Below are positions 18,552 to 26,320 of a DNA stretch of 64,000 bases, piece by piece. The stretch comes from Streptococcus oralis. Its GTDB lineage: Bacteria > Bacillota > Bacilli > Lactobacillales > Streptococcaceae. Within the stretch, counting starts at the first letter, position 1. Each line of letters opens with the position of its first letter. The notes under the pieces were generated by a model. The model was not told the origin of the DNA and ran no database searches. It worked only from the letters and a program-made list of their open reading frames with translations. The stretch lies in NCBI RefSeq assembly GCF_001579175.1, contig NZ_KQ970759.1:802336-866335 (forward strand). The letters are read 5' to 3'. A program made the position numbers and the translations under genes.

Positions 18552-19469
18552 CTATCCTAAAAAATCTGGCTTACGATCCTGCTGATCTGTAAAAGGAATA
18601 AGTGGGGGGCGAGAACGTAGAACATAATCTACAAATTCCTTCCCATCCTTGTCAAACTCTACCACCGCGAAAAATTGATCATGGTAAAAGAAAAACTTAT
18701 AATGATTCTCAAAAGCCTGACGCAACCACTTCTCTTTGGCTAAAATTGATTTCATAGGATAATCATCAACTGCTGGAACCCAGAGAGGATTTCGATGAAC
18801 ATGTGATAACATCAAGTCCCCCATATGGATCATCGTATCTTTCCCCTGTTTGAGCAAGATAATACTGTGGCCATTGCTGTGACCACTTGTGTGAATCATT
18901 TGGATTTCTGGAATGACATTGATATACTCTGAGAAAGTCGTCACCTGATCTTGAATCGGTTCCCAATTTTCTCTTAAATAAGTTCCCCGCGTTCGATTAT
19001 TAGGGTTTCTCATCTCATACCATTCGACATCATTCACAATAATCTTGGCGTTTGGATACTTGGAAACCAGCTTCCCTTGATCATTCACATACGTCAAGCC
19101 ACCAGAATGATCATGGTGCATATGTGTCATCAGAACGACGTCAATGTCTTCAGGCGATAGTTCTAAAAGAGCTAAACTTTCTTCTACCCGACTTTCAGAC
19201 AAGATTCCTAAGTTGCACCTTTGTTTATCGGATAATTTTGCTGTATCAAAACTTGCATCTATCAAGTAATTTTTACCCTTGTACTGGATCAAAATAGGAT
19301 CCGTCAATTCCGCCATCATATTAGCATCATTTGTTGGGTAGTAACGAGACCACACAACTTTCGGAACCGGACCAAAAAGAGTCCCTGCATCCGTCAATTT
19401 ATCGGCTCCACGTAGCCATGTCAGTTTCATATCATGAAATTGATATTCCTGTAAGGTGAGTTCTGCCAT
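18552..19469 (-). CDS. Metallo-beta-lactamase-fold hydrolase
   Basis: 305 residues. Metal-binding motif THMHHDHSGG (HxHxDH, about residues 115-124), a further histidine in IHTSGHSNGHS, aspartate in HMGDLML and histidine in YHDQF, so both metal sites look intact. The general layout recalls AHL-lactonase/YtnP-like enzymes. Its stop lies just after a 3-base gap from the acyl-CoA dehydrogenase-like gene upstream, so the two are co-transcribed. In this setting a thioesterase or lactonase acting on an acyl intermediate is possible; the substrate cannot be read from the sequence. Confidence 0.8.
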   Translation of the reverse strand: MAELTLQEYQFHDMKLTWLRGADKLTDAGTLFGPVPKVVWSRYYPTNDANMMAELTDPILIQYKGKNYLIDASFDTAKLSDKQRCNLGILSESRVEESLALLELSPEDIDVVLMTHMHHDHSGGLTYVNDQGKLVSKYPNAKIIVNDVEWYEMRNPNNRTRGTYLRENWEPIQDQVTTFSEYINVIPEIQMIHTSGHSNGHSIILLKQGKDTMIHMGDLMLSHVHRNPLWVPAVDDYPMKSILAKEKWLRQAFENHYKFFFYHDQFFAVVEFDKDGKEFVDYVLRSRPPLIPFTDQQDRKPDFLG

Positions 19470-19472
19470 GCT

Positions 19473-20585
19473 TTACTCCTTTATCCATTGGGCTGCTATT
19501 CTTTTACGAATCGAATCCCCAGATTTTCCATAGATTTCAATCGTTTTGGCATCCTTTAGATAACGGTCTATGGGGATGTCATCCAGAGTTTGAAGAGGTC
19601 CAATTAATCTAATAATTTCCTCAGAAATCTCAATTGCTACTTTTGTCGTATAAAGTTTTATCTGAGATACGAAGAGAGAATCCGCCTTCATCCTGTCCTT
19701 GTAGGAAGCAAAGTAAGATTCAGCCGCACACAGCTTAGTATACAAGTCTGCAAATTGATTCTGATAGACTGTCGCATCGATTAATCGTTTCCCAAATCCT
19801 CTTTTGACCTTTACAAAAGCCAGACCTTTTTCAAAAGCTCCCTCAGAGATACCAATAGAGATTGCGCTTAATCCTAGCTGTAATTTTTTGATAATATCAT
19901 TTAACTGGGATTCCCCATTTAAGGTCAATCCAAGCAGACTATCTTCTGGCAATTTGACCTGGTCAAAAGTTACCGAATTCACAGGTAAACCCTGTAAACC
20001 AGGTTTTGCTATATCATCTCCAAAAGAAACCCCCGGTCGAGTCGTATCAACAATGAAAAATCCATATCCATCTTCTCCGTTAGTTTCCTCAACCTTGGCT
20101 AAGATTAACAAAATATCTGTATAGCGGCAATTTGATACAATTGACTTCTTCCCAGTTAAAGACCAACCCGCCTCTGTTTTCCTTGCGGTTGTTGCAATAA
20201 CCTCCAAGCTTTCCATCAATTTTCCTTCGGAAAATCCCAATCCAGCTAAGATTTCTCCCCTTACTAATGGTTCTACATAACGCGATTTTTGTTCCTGACT
20301 CCCATATCGTAAAATAGGATAGATACCATAACATGCCTGAGTTAGTAGAACAGCAGAAAAAGCAGGAAAATCTTTTGAAATCAAGCGAATAAAGGTCAAA
20401 AACTCGGTTCTCAAAACAGAATCTTGACTATCTAAAAGCAAGGAAAAGATATCAAATTGCTCAATAAACTGATAAAGCAATTCTCTAGGGAACTGTTGTT
20501 CATCCTCACGAGACTTGAAATAGTCCCGAATCAACACTTTCACGTCTGCCTTCAATTCTCGCGCCAGCACGTCATTATAGGTCAT
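19473..20585 (-). CDS. Divergent acyl-CoA dehydrogenase-like protein without the catalytic glutamate
   Basis: About 370 residues with the acyl-CoA dehydrogenase fold: an N-terminal helical part, a beta domain (EAGWSLTGKKSIVSN), and a C-terminal part with FVKVKRGFGKRL and the tail RYLKDAKTIEIYGKSGDSIR. In active short/medium-chain enzymes the last motif reads IYEGTSxIQR with glutamate as base; here it is glycine. The alternative helix-G position used by isovaleryl- and long-chain enzymes reads LQ, also not glutamate. The FAD-side motif TEPxxGSD is degenerate (SEGKLMES). A non-standard or non-catalytic role is likely. AGGTG is better spaced for the ATG at 20585 than for 20594. It lies 15 bases after LysR. 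Confidence 0.75.
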   Translation of the reverse strand: MTYNDVLARELKADVKVLIRDYFKSREDEQQFPRELLYQFIEQFDIFSLLLDSQDSVLRTEFLTFIRLISKDFPAFSAVLLTQACYGIYPILRYGSQEQKSRYVEPLVRGEILAGLGFSEGKLMESLEVIATTARKTEAGWSLTGKKSIVSNCRYTDILLILAKVEETNGEDGYGFFIVDTTRPGVSFGDDIAKPGLQGLPVNSVTFDQVKLPEDSLLGLTLNGESQLNDIIKKLQLGLSAISIGISEGAFEKGLAFVKVKRGFGKRLIDATVYQNQFADLYTKLCAAESYFASYKDRMKADSLFVSQIKLYTTKVAIEISEEIIRLIGPLQTLDDIPIDRYLKDAKTIEIYGKSGDSIRKRIAAQWIKE

Positions 20586-20600
20586 CGCATTCACCTCATC

Positions 20601-21509
20601 TTAGTTGTCAGAAAACGGTTGGTAATAATCTTTCAACAATTCTTCATACACATAAGACTCTACTTCATTGTAGGAGTTTTTATAGGGTCTACAAAACCAG
20701 ATATTAAATGGAATCGGATCCTTGAATCTAATCGCCTTAAAACGACTCTTATCCACAAAATATTCAACCGGCCTTGGCAAAAGGGCAATCAAATCTGTCT
20801 GATGAGTTGATTCAACTAGGAAGTCCCAAGTAGAGGAAAGATAAGCAAATTTAGCCTCAATTCGTTGTGAACGAAGTTTTTCTGTCACTAAATCATAAGT
20901 CGTAAATGTTTTGTTGAAGGTTGCCAATTCATAACCAGCAATATCAGACCATTCCAACAAGCTTTTCTGAGCCAGCGGATGATCCTTATCCATATAAGCA
21001 ACGTATTCATCCAATTGAATGATATGTTGTTCATATTTTTTAGCATCCAGGCTCGTAGGCTCTATCAGAATAGAGAGATTCAAATCTCCATCAACCATTT
21101 TTTGACGAATTTCCTTCCCTCCACCTTCCGTAACCTGGATATGGATATGAGGATTATTTTTCAAAAAATGAGGCAAAGCACTAGCAAAATAAACTCGTAA
21201 AATCAAGGACGGAATACCAAGATTAATGGTGCCTTTTTGCTTTTGAGCTTCTATATGGATCATGGAAAGCATTTCTTCATGTCGATTCACAATCTCGGTC
21301 GCATAACGATAAATTTTGCGTCCCGCCTCTGTTAAACTTTCTAATCTTCCATTCTTGCGATTGAATAATTGAACCCCTTCAGCTGCTTCAAAATTTGTCA
21401 CGAATTGACTCAAGGCTGATTGACTAATGTGAATCTTCTTTGCAGCAATGGAAAGGTTGCATCCGCATTCTATGATATTGATGAAATAGTTCATTTGGAT
21501 AATATCCAC
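20601..21509 (-). CDS. LysR-family transcriptional regulator
   Basis: 302 residues. N-terminal winged HTH (about 1-60: MNYFINIIECGCNLSIAAK, HISQSALSQFV, FNRKNGRLESLTEAG) followed by a periplasmic-binding-type effector domain (LGIPSLILRVYFASALPHFL and onward). It is the first gene of a four-gene unit and the only regulator inside the acyl-CoA block. CTAT-N11-ATAG, a form of the LysR T-N11-A box, occurs upstream of its own promoter region and upstream of the two other units, so it probably controls the whole block. The effector is likely an acyl-CoA or organic acid (inference). Confidence 0.85.
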   Translation of the reverse strand: MDIIQMNYFINIIECGCNLSIAAKKIHISQSALSQFVTNFEAAEGVQLFNRKNGRLESLTEAGRKIYRYATEIVNRHEEMLSMIHIEAQKQKGTINLGIPSLILRVYFASALPHFLKNNPHIHIQVTEGGGKEIRQKMVDGDLNLSILIEPTSLDAKKYEQHIIQLDEYVAYMDKDHPLAQKSLLEWSDIAGYELATFNKTFTTYDLVTEKLRSQRIEAKFAYLSSTWDFLVESTHQTDLIALLPRPVEYFVDKSRFKAIRFKDPIPFNIWFCRPYKNSYNEVESYVYEELLKDYYQPFSDN

Positions 21510-21552
21510 TTACCCATCACCTAGCTTTCCTTCACTATTTTAGTAGGTCAAT

Positions 21553-21585
21553 TAGACAACTATTCTAGTGTTTGATAGTTGTCTA
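21553..21585. promoter_or_regulatory. Inverted repeat with LysR-type box upstream of the LysR gene
   Basis: 11-bp arms tagacaactat / atagttgtcta with an 11-base centre. The inner part is CTAT-N11-ATAG at 21560-21578, the same pattern and spacing as at 24006-24024 and 27647-27665. The same hairpin could also terminate the CoA-transferase transcript, but it lacks a clear U run. Confidence 0.6.
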
Positions 21586-21634
21586 CTGACTTTTTATCGA
21601 AATAACATTTCGAATACTTCATTTTAACGTTGTA

Positions 21635-21649
21635 TGTAAAGCGCTTACA
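21635..21649. promoter_or_regulatory. cre-like palindrome upstream of LysR
   Basis: TGTAAAGCGCTTACA, equal to the palindrome TGTAAGCGCTTACA with one extra A in one arm. It resembles the CcpA cre consensus and matches related elements near 23938 and 27552. Confidence 0.5.
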
Positions 21650-21703
21650 ATATTATCTAGTTTATATCATAACACACTAAGTAGAAAATAGCTCTTTTTT
21701 TGC

Positions 21704-22354
21704 TTAAATCGGCATTGTTTTTAGGTCTTCTGAGACAATGACTTCCCCAGCTGTTTTTTCAAGAACTTCTTCTAACGTCACACCAGGAGCCAGCTCTTTC
21801 AACAGGAATTTACCATCTTTGAATCCAAAAACAGCTAATTCTGTGATGACAAGATCCAATACTCCTTTAGCTGATAGAGGTAATGTGCACTCTTTCAAGA
21901 GTTTAGATTCACCACCTGTAGTATGTTGGATCGCTGCAATTACACGTTTAGCACCTACCAATAAGTCCATTGCACCACCCATACCAGGAGCAAATTTCCC
22001 TGGGATAATCCAGTTCGCAATACTACCATCTTGGCTGACTTCTAGTGCTCCCAGAACGGTTGCATCCACGTGTCCACCACGAATAATGGCAAAGGAAGTT
22101 TGTAGATCAAACAAGGCTGCTCCGGGCAACAATGTGATAGGAGCTCCACCTGAGTTCGCTAAATTGGCATTATAGTTGTCCTTGGTTGGTGTTTCTCCAA
22201 ATCGAAGGGCGCCATTTTCTGCCTGCAAAATAACATTTACACCTTCAGGGATATAATCAGCAGAGGCGTTTGGAATCCCAAATCCAAGATTGACCACATC
22301 TCCATCTTTAAATTCAAGCGCTACACGTCTTGCGATAATTTCTTTTGCTTTCAT
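21704..22354 (-). CDS. atoA: Acyl-CoA/3-oxoacid CoA-transferase, subunit B
   Basis: 216 residues, normal length for the beta subunit of AtoDA/ScoAB-type class I CoA-transferases. Motifs: VNLGFGIPNASADYIP, the active-site segment ILQAENGALRFG with the catalytic glutamate in AENG, SFAIIRGGHVDATVLGALEV and GMGGAMDLLVGAKRVI. It moves CoA between a short-chain acid (acetoacetate, butyrate or similar) and another acyl-CoA. One base separates it from the A subunit gene upstream, so the two are translated together. It is last in the crotonase-atoD-atoA unit. The gene symbol follows family usage; substrate specificity is not known. Confidence 0.85.
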   Translation of the reverse strand: MKAKEIIARRVALEFKDGDVVNLGFGIPNASADYIPEGVNVILQAENGALRFGETPTKDNYNANLANSGGAPITLLPGAALFDLQTSFAIIRGGHVDATVLGALEVSQDGSIANWIIPGKFAPGMGGAMDLLVGAKRVIAAIQHTTGGESKLLKECTLPLSAKGVLDLVITELAVFGFKDGKFLLKELAPGVTLEEVLEKTAGEVIVSEDLKTMPI

Positions 22355-22355
22355 C

Positions 22356-23078
22356 TTATTTCACCCCCGCCAGTTTGTTTGTCTCTGTCCACAAGTCTCC
22401 CATCATCTGATGATGTTCTTCTGGTGTCAATCCTTGAACGACATAGTCAACTAGGATACCAGGGATGTAAATATCATTTGGATCAATTTCTCCGGCTTCA
22501 ACCAACTCGTTTGTCTCAACAATGACTGTGTCAGCCGCTAGAGCGAGTTGAAGAGAGATGTTTTTAGTAGTCCCATCTAGATAAAGGTTGCCATACTTAT
22601 CCGCCTTAGTAGCTTTAATCAAGGCAACATCGATTTTCAATGGATCATAAATCAAATATTCTTTTCCATTTCGAGTCACTTTTTCGTGCTCATTTTCAAG
22701 AATTGTTCCTACACCTGTTGGCGTTAAGACTGCTCCAAGACCCGCACCCGCAGCATGCAAGCGTTCTACGACAGTTCCCATTGGAGTGAACTCCACTTTC
22801 ATGGCTCCTGAGAAATAATCATGCTGAGCAGCAGCAGATGTCCCTACATGGGCTGCAATGTATTTTGTAACCTGATGGTTTTCACAAAGACGACCAACTC
22901 CAACTTCCTTACCGGGTTGAGAGGTTACAACAGACACCAAGGTCAAATCTTGCTGGTTTTGACGAACCAGTTCCTCAATTAACTCAAGTGGTTCTCCTAC
23001 TCCGAGAAATCCAGAAATACCAACTTTATCTCCTGAATGAATCAAGGAAATAGCTTCAGACAATGTTACAACTTTCAT
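22356..23078 (-). CDS. atoD: Acyl-CoA/3-oxoacid CoA-transferase, subunit A
   Basis: 240 residues, alpha-subunit type: DKVGISGFLGVGEPLELIEEL (the glycine-rich CoA-binding G-F-G region), PMGTVVERLHAAGAGLGAVLTPTGVGT and ALIKATKADKYGNLYLDGTTKN are family hallmarks. It is encoded between the enoyl-CoA hydratase and the B subunit. With the B subunit it would activate or release a short-chain acid at no ATP cost, joining the four-step acyl-CoA cycle encoded next to it. Confidence 0.85.
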   Translation of the reverse strand: MKVVTLSEAISLIHSGDKVGISGFLGVGEPLELIEELVRQNQQDLTLVSVVTSQPGKEVGVGRLCENHQVTKYIAAHVGTSAAAQHDYFSGAMKVEFTPMGTVVERLHAAGAGLGAVLTPTGVGTILENEHEKVTRNGKEYLIYDPLKIDVALIKATKADKYGNLYLDGTTKNISLQLALAADTVIVETNELVEAGEIDPNDIYIPGILVDYVVQGLTPEEHHQMMGDLWTETNKLAGVK

Positions 23079-23093
23079 AACCTATCTCCTCTC

Positions 23094-23873
23094 TTATTTA
23101 CGTTGAAAGACAGCTTTGCGTTTTTCAACAAAAGCGCGCATTCCTTCTACCTTATCTTCTGTTGAGAAGAGTAGAGCTTCCGCTTCTGTTTCCAAACGAA
23201 TAGCATTTTTCAGAGGGAGTTCTGAGCCAACTTGGATAATATGTTTAGCTTTTTCAACTGCTAGCGGTGCATTTTTCATAATCGCCGCTGCTAGCTCTTC
23301 TGCCGCAGGCAATAGTTCTTCTGCTGCTACCAACTTGTTAAGAATTCCAAGATTATATGCTTCTTGTCCTTTAACCATTCTAGCAGTGAAGATTAATTCC
23401 TTTGTTTTACTAGTACCAATCAAACGAGACATTCTTTGAGTACCTGCAAAACCAGGAATGATTCCCAAGCCGACTTCAGGGAAGCCAACCATTGTCTTGT
23501 CATAGCCGATTCGGATATCAGTTGAAAGAGCTAATTCTAAACCGCCTCCCAAAGCATAACCATTCAATACTGAAATAGTTGGCTGAGTCAATTCAGATAA
23601 GCGGGTAAAGGTGTCGTTCGCATAGGTCATGTATTCATGAGCCTGAATTGGAGACATTTGGTCCATCTCTTTAATGTCTGCTCCCGCGACAAATGCTTTC
23701 TCTCCTTGACCGGTCACAATGACAACACGAATGTCCTCGCTTGCTTCAATTTGGTCTAAAGCGAGATTCAAATCCTTTAAGACTTCTGAACTTAAAGCGT
23801 TCAAAGCCGATGGACGGTTAATTGTTAGATAGCCAAGACCATTCTTAACCTCTAATAAAACAGTTTTACTCAT
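23094..23873 (-). CDS. Enoyl-CoA hydratase (crotonase family)
   Basis: 259 residues from MSKTVLLEVK at 23873, chosen because AGGAG lies eight bases upstream; the frame itself opens at 23933. Crotonase fold: LTINRPSALNALSS, the oxyanion-hole segment FVAGADIKEM, the first catalytic glutamate in GGGLELALSTD and the second in FPEVGLGIIPGFAGTQR, so hydratase chemistry should be intact. It would convert crotonyl-CoA-type substrates to 3-hydroxyacyl-CoA or the reverse. It is the first gene of the unit with the CoA-transferase subunits, with its own regulatory region of about 320 bases upstream. Confidence 0.87.
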   Translation of the reverse strand: MSKTVLLEVKNGLGYLTINRPSALNALSSEVLKDLNLALDQIEASEDIRVVIVTGQGEKAFVAGADIKEMDQMSPIQAHEYMTYANDTFTRLSELTQPTISVLNGYALGGGLELALSTDIRIGYDKTMVGFPEVGLGIIPGFAGTQRMSRLIGTSKTKELIFTARMVKGQEAYNLGILNKLVAAEELLPAAEELAAAIMKNAPLAVEKAKHIIQVGSELPLKNAIRLETEAEALLFSTEDKVEGMRAFVEKRKAVFQRK

Positions 23874-23937
23874 TGTTCTGCTCCTACTTGATTTATTTTG
23901 AGTACAGAGTACAGCGTCAACAAATACCAACACAAAA

Positions 23938-23951
23938 TGTAAGAGCTTACA
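23938..23951. promoter_or_regulatory. cre-like palindrome upstream of the enoyl-CoA hydratase gene
   Basis: TGTAAGAGCTTACA, a near-perfect palindrome in an A/T-rich context. It lies 65-78 bases before the chosen start codon. Confidence 0.5.
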
Positions 23952-24004
23952 TTTTCATCATAAACCTTTTTTTCCCATCCGTCTACTTAATCTTTATTTA
24001 TAGA

Positions 24005-24025
24005 CCTATAAGTCCAGCTTATAGG
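24005..24025. promoter_or_regulatory. LysR-type box upstream of the enoyl-CoA hydratase unit
   Basis: cctataag-tccag-cttatagg, 8-bp arms, containing CTAT-N11-ATAG at 24006-24024. A near copy lies at 27646-27666 (cctataagttcagattatagg). The stretch 23874-24194 holds no gene: only this box, the cre-like element and the terminator at 24061-24114. Confidence 0.6.
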
Positions 24026-24060
24026 ATATGGTCGTCCAATCCATCCTTAAAGTCTTAGAA

Positions 24061-24114
24061 AAAAATAAAAATACCTTATCAAGCCCTTTTAGAGAAAGAC
24101 ACTTGATAAGGTAT
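24061..24114 (-). terminator. Terminator after the thiolase gene
   Basis: 13-bp perfect inverted repeat ataccttatcaag / cttgataaggtat with an 18-base loop, followed on the minus strand by TTTTTATTTTTT. It ends the ACAD-hbd-thiolase unit and shows that the downstream hydratase has its own promoter. Confidence 0.85.
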
Positions 24115-24194
24115 GTAACGATGAGATCGGATCAAAATCTCATTTTGTAATCGTAATATTGAAAAAGAGGAAATGACATTCAGTTTTCTAATAA

Positions 24195-25373
24195 CTAACG
24201 TTCAACGATGAGGGCTGTTCCCATCCCTCCTCCGATACAGAGAGTAGCTAAACCAGTTTTAGCATCACGTTTCATCATCTCATGTACCAGAGTCACTAGG
24301 ATACGGCAACCTGAAGCCCCAATTGGGTGACCAAGAGCAATCGCGCCACCATTGACATTGACAATATCTGTGTTAAAGCCAAGTGTTTTTCCGACCGCAC
24401 AAGCCTGAGCAGCAAAGGCTTCATTTGACTCGATCAAGTCAAGATCATCAACTGTCAAATTACCTTTTTCAAGAGCTTTACGGGTCGCATAAATCGGTCC
24501 ACATCCCATAATCTTAGGATCCAAACCTGCACTTGCATACGAACGAATGCGCGCAATGACTGGAAGTCCTAATTCTTCAGCTTTTTCAGCACTCATGACC
24601 AAGACAGCCGCCGCCCCGTCATTGATACCTGAGGCATTTCCCGCCGTAACAGAACCGTCTTTTTTGAAAACAGGACGCAGCTTAGACAGACTCTCCAAGC
24701 TAGCATCTTTTCTAGGAAATTCATCTGTATCAAAGACGATAGGATCGCCTTTACGTTGAGGAATGACCACCGGAACAATCTCTTCCTTAAAGCGTCCAGA
24801 TTCTATAGCTGCCACTGCTCGTTTTTGTGATTCCAAAGCAAGCGCATCTTGATCAGCCCGGCTAATACCATATTCTTCTGCCACATTCTCAGCTGTAATC
24901 CCCATATGGTATTCGTTAAAGGCATCAGACAAACCATCCTTAATCATGGTATCTACCACTTTCGAATCTCCCATACGGCCACCCCAACGGAAGCTTGGCA
25001 AAACATATGGAGCCTGGCTCATGTTTTCTGCACCACCAGCCACAACAATATCTGCATCTCCGCACTGAATCGCTTGAGCAGCTAACTGCACTGCCTTCAA
25101 ACCGGAACCACAAACCTTATTAATGGTAAAGGCTGGTGTATATTCAGGAAGCCCAGCATGAATACTCATTTGGCGAGCCACGTTTTGGCCTAAACCTGCT
25201 CCCAGGACATTCCCCATAATCACTTCATCTACCTGCTCTGGTTTAATATTCGCTTTTTCCAAAGCACTCTTAATTACCAAAGATCCCAAATCAACAGCAG
25301 AAACATTCTTCAAGCTCCCGCCAAAGGAACCTAAAGGTGTTCGCACTGCCGAAACAATAACTACGTCTTTCAT
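24195..25373 (-). CDS. Acetyl-CoA C-acetyltransferase (thiolase)
   Basis: 392 residues from [15 protein letters not shown] at 25373 (GGAGG five bases upstream; an in-frame ATG at 25385 lies before that site). Type II thiolase with the nucleophilic cysteine in [22 protein letters not shown], the histidine in [11 protein letters not shown] and the second cysteine in CIGGGMG, all intact. It condenses two acetyl-CoA to acetoacetyl-CoA or cleaves acetoacetyl-CoA. It is the third gene of the ACAD-hbd-thiolase unit, 18 bases after hbd. The mevalonate-pathway thiolase of streptococci is normally at another locus, so this copy is probably dedicated to the block. Confidence 0.88.
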   Translation of the reverse strand: MKDVVIVSAVRTPLGSFGGSLKNVSAVDLGSLVIKSALEKANIKPEQVDEVIMGNVLGAGLGQNVARQMSIHAGLPEYTPAFTINKVCGSGLKAVQLAAQAIQCGDADIVVAGGAENMSQAPYVLPSFRWGGRMGDSKVVDTMIKDGLSDAFNEYHMGITAENVAEEYGISRADQDALALESQKRAVAAIESGRFKEEIVPVVIPQRKGDPIVFDTDEFPRKDASLESLSKLRPVFKKDGSVTAGNASGINDGAAAVLVMSAEKAEELGLPVIARIRSYASAGLDPKIMGCGPIYATRKALEKGNLTVDDLDLIESNEAFAAQACAVGKTLGFNTDIVNVNGGAIALGHPIGASGCRILVTLVHEMMKRDAKTGLATLCIGGGMGTALIVER

Positions 25374-25391
25374 GACTACCTCCATCAGTGT

Positions 25392-26237
25392 CTAGTAAGT
25401 AAAGAAGCCTTCTTTTGTCTTCCGTCCCAATTTTCCTGCTTCGACCATTTTCTTAAGAAGAGGGGCAGGACGGTATTTTTGATCACCAAACCCTTGGTTT
25501 AGGACGCCCATAATAGCCAAACAAACATCCAATCCAATCAAGTCTGCAAGAGCCAAAGGTCCAATAGGATGATTTGCACCAAGTTTCATCGCTTCATCGA
25601 TTTCCCCGGCACTAGCCACTCCTTCACCTAGAATGTAAATGGCTTCATTGATCATAGGAATCAAAATTCTGTTCACAACAAAACCATAAGAATCTTTAAC
25701 ATCAACTGGTGTTTTACCAATTTTCACTGTCAGTTCACGAACCGCCTGAACCACTTCTTCTGAAGTCTGCAAGGCCTTAATAACCTCTACAAGTTTCATG
25801 ATTGGGGCAGGATTAAAGAAGTGCATTCCAATCACGCGCTCCTGATGTTTAGTAGCAGCAGCTATATCCGTGATTGACAAAGAGGATGTGTTTGATGCTA
25901 AGATAGTTTTAGGATCTGTCAATTCATCCAATTGTTTGAAAATATTCAACTTAATCTCACGATTCTCAGTTGCAGCTTCAATCACCAATTGGACTTGTTT
26001 CGCATCTTCATATGAAACAGATGGAAGCAAATTGGCCAATACCTGATCCTTCTCATCCGCAGACATCCGTCCTTTTTCAACTGAACGTTCCAATTGTTTT
26101 GTGATATTATTCAAGCCTCTTTGAACAAATTCTTCTTTAATATCGTTTAAGTAAACTGTAAAACCAGCCTGAGCAAATACTTGAGCAATTCCGCTTCCCA
26201 TTTGACCAGAACCAATAATCATCACCTTAGATATCAT
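25392..26237 (-). CDS. 3-hydroxybutyryl-CoA dehydrogenase
   Basis: 281 residues, standard length for single-domain Hbd. Rossmann motif MIIGSGQMGSGIAQVFAQAG, NAD contacts in NDIKEEF, the catalytic segment SNTSSLSITDIA and RVIGMHFFNPAPIMKLVEV (histidine), and the C-terminal domain DSYGFVVNRILIPMINEAI. It interconverts 3-hydroxybutyryl-CoA and acetoacetyl-CoA with NAD(P). It lies between the acyl-CoA dehydrogenase and thiolase genes, in pathway order. A hairpin in the 83-base gap upstream may tune its level relative to the dehydrogenase. Confidence 0.9.
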   Translation of the reverse strand: MISKVMIIGSGQMGSGIAQVFAQAGFTVYLNDIKEEFVQRGLNNITKQLERSVEKGRMSADEKDQVLANLLPSVSYEDAKQVQLVIEAATENREIKLNIFKQLDELTDPKTILASNTSSLSITDIAAATKHQERVIGMHFFNPAPIMKLVEVIKALQTSEEVVQAVRELTVKIGKTPVDVKDSYGFVVNRILIPMINEAIYILGEGVASAGEIDEAMKLGANHPIGPLALADLIGLDVCLAIMGVLNQGFGDQKYRPAPLLKKMVEAGKLGRKTKEGFFTY

Positions 26238-26279
26238 TATTTTCTCCTTCTTATTTTACAAAAATCCAGTGCATGAAGC

Positions 26280-26314
26280 AAGGACGATTGAACAAAAATC
26301 CTTCAATCGCCCTT
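26280..26314 (-). other. Intercistronic hairpin between the ACAD and hbd genes
   Basis: Arms aaggacgattgaa / ttcaatcgccctt pair at 12 of 13 positions around a 9-base loop. There is no U run after it, so it is more likely an mRNA processing or stabilising element, or a leaky terminator, than a full stop. Confidence 0.5.
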
Positions 26315-26320
26315 CTGACA

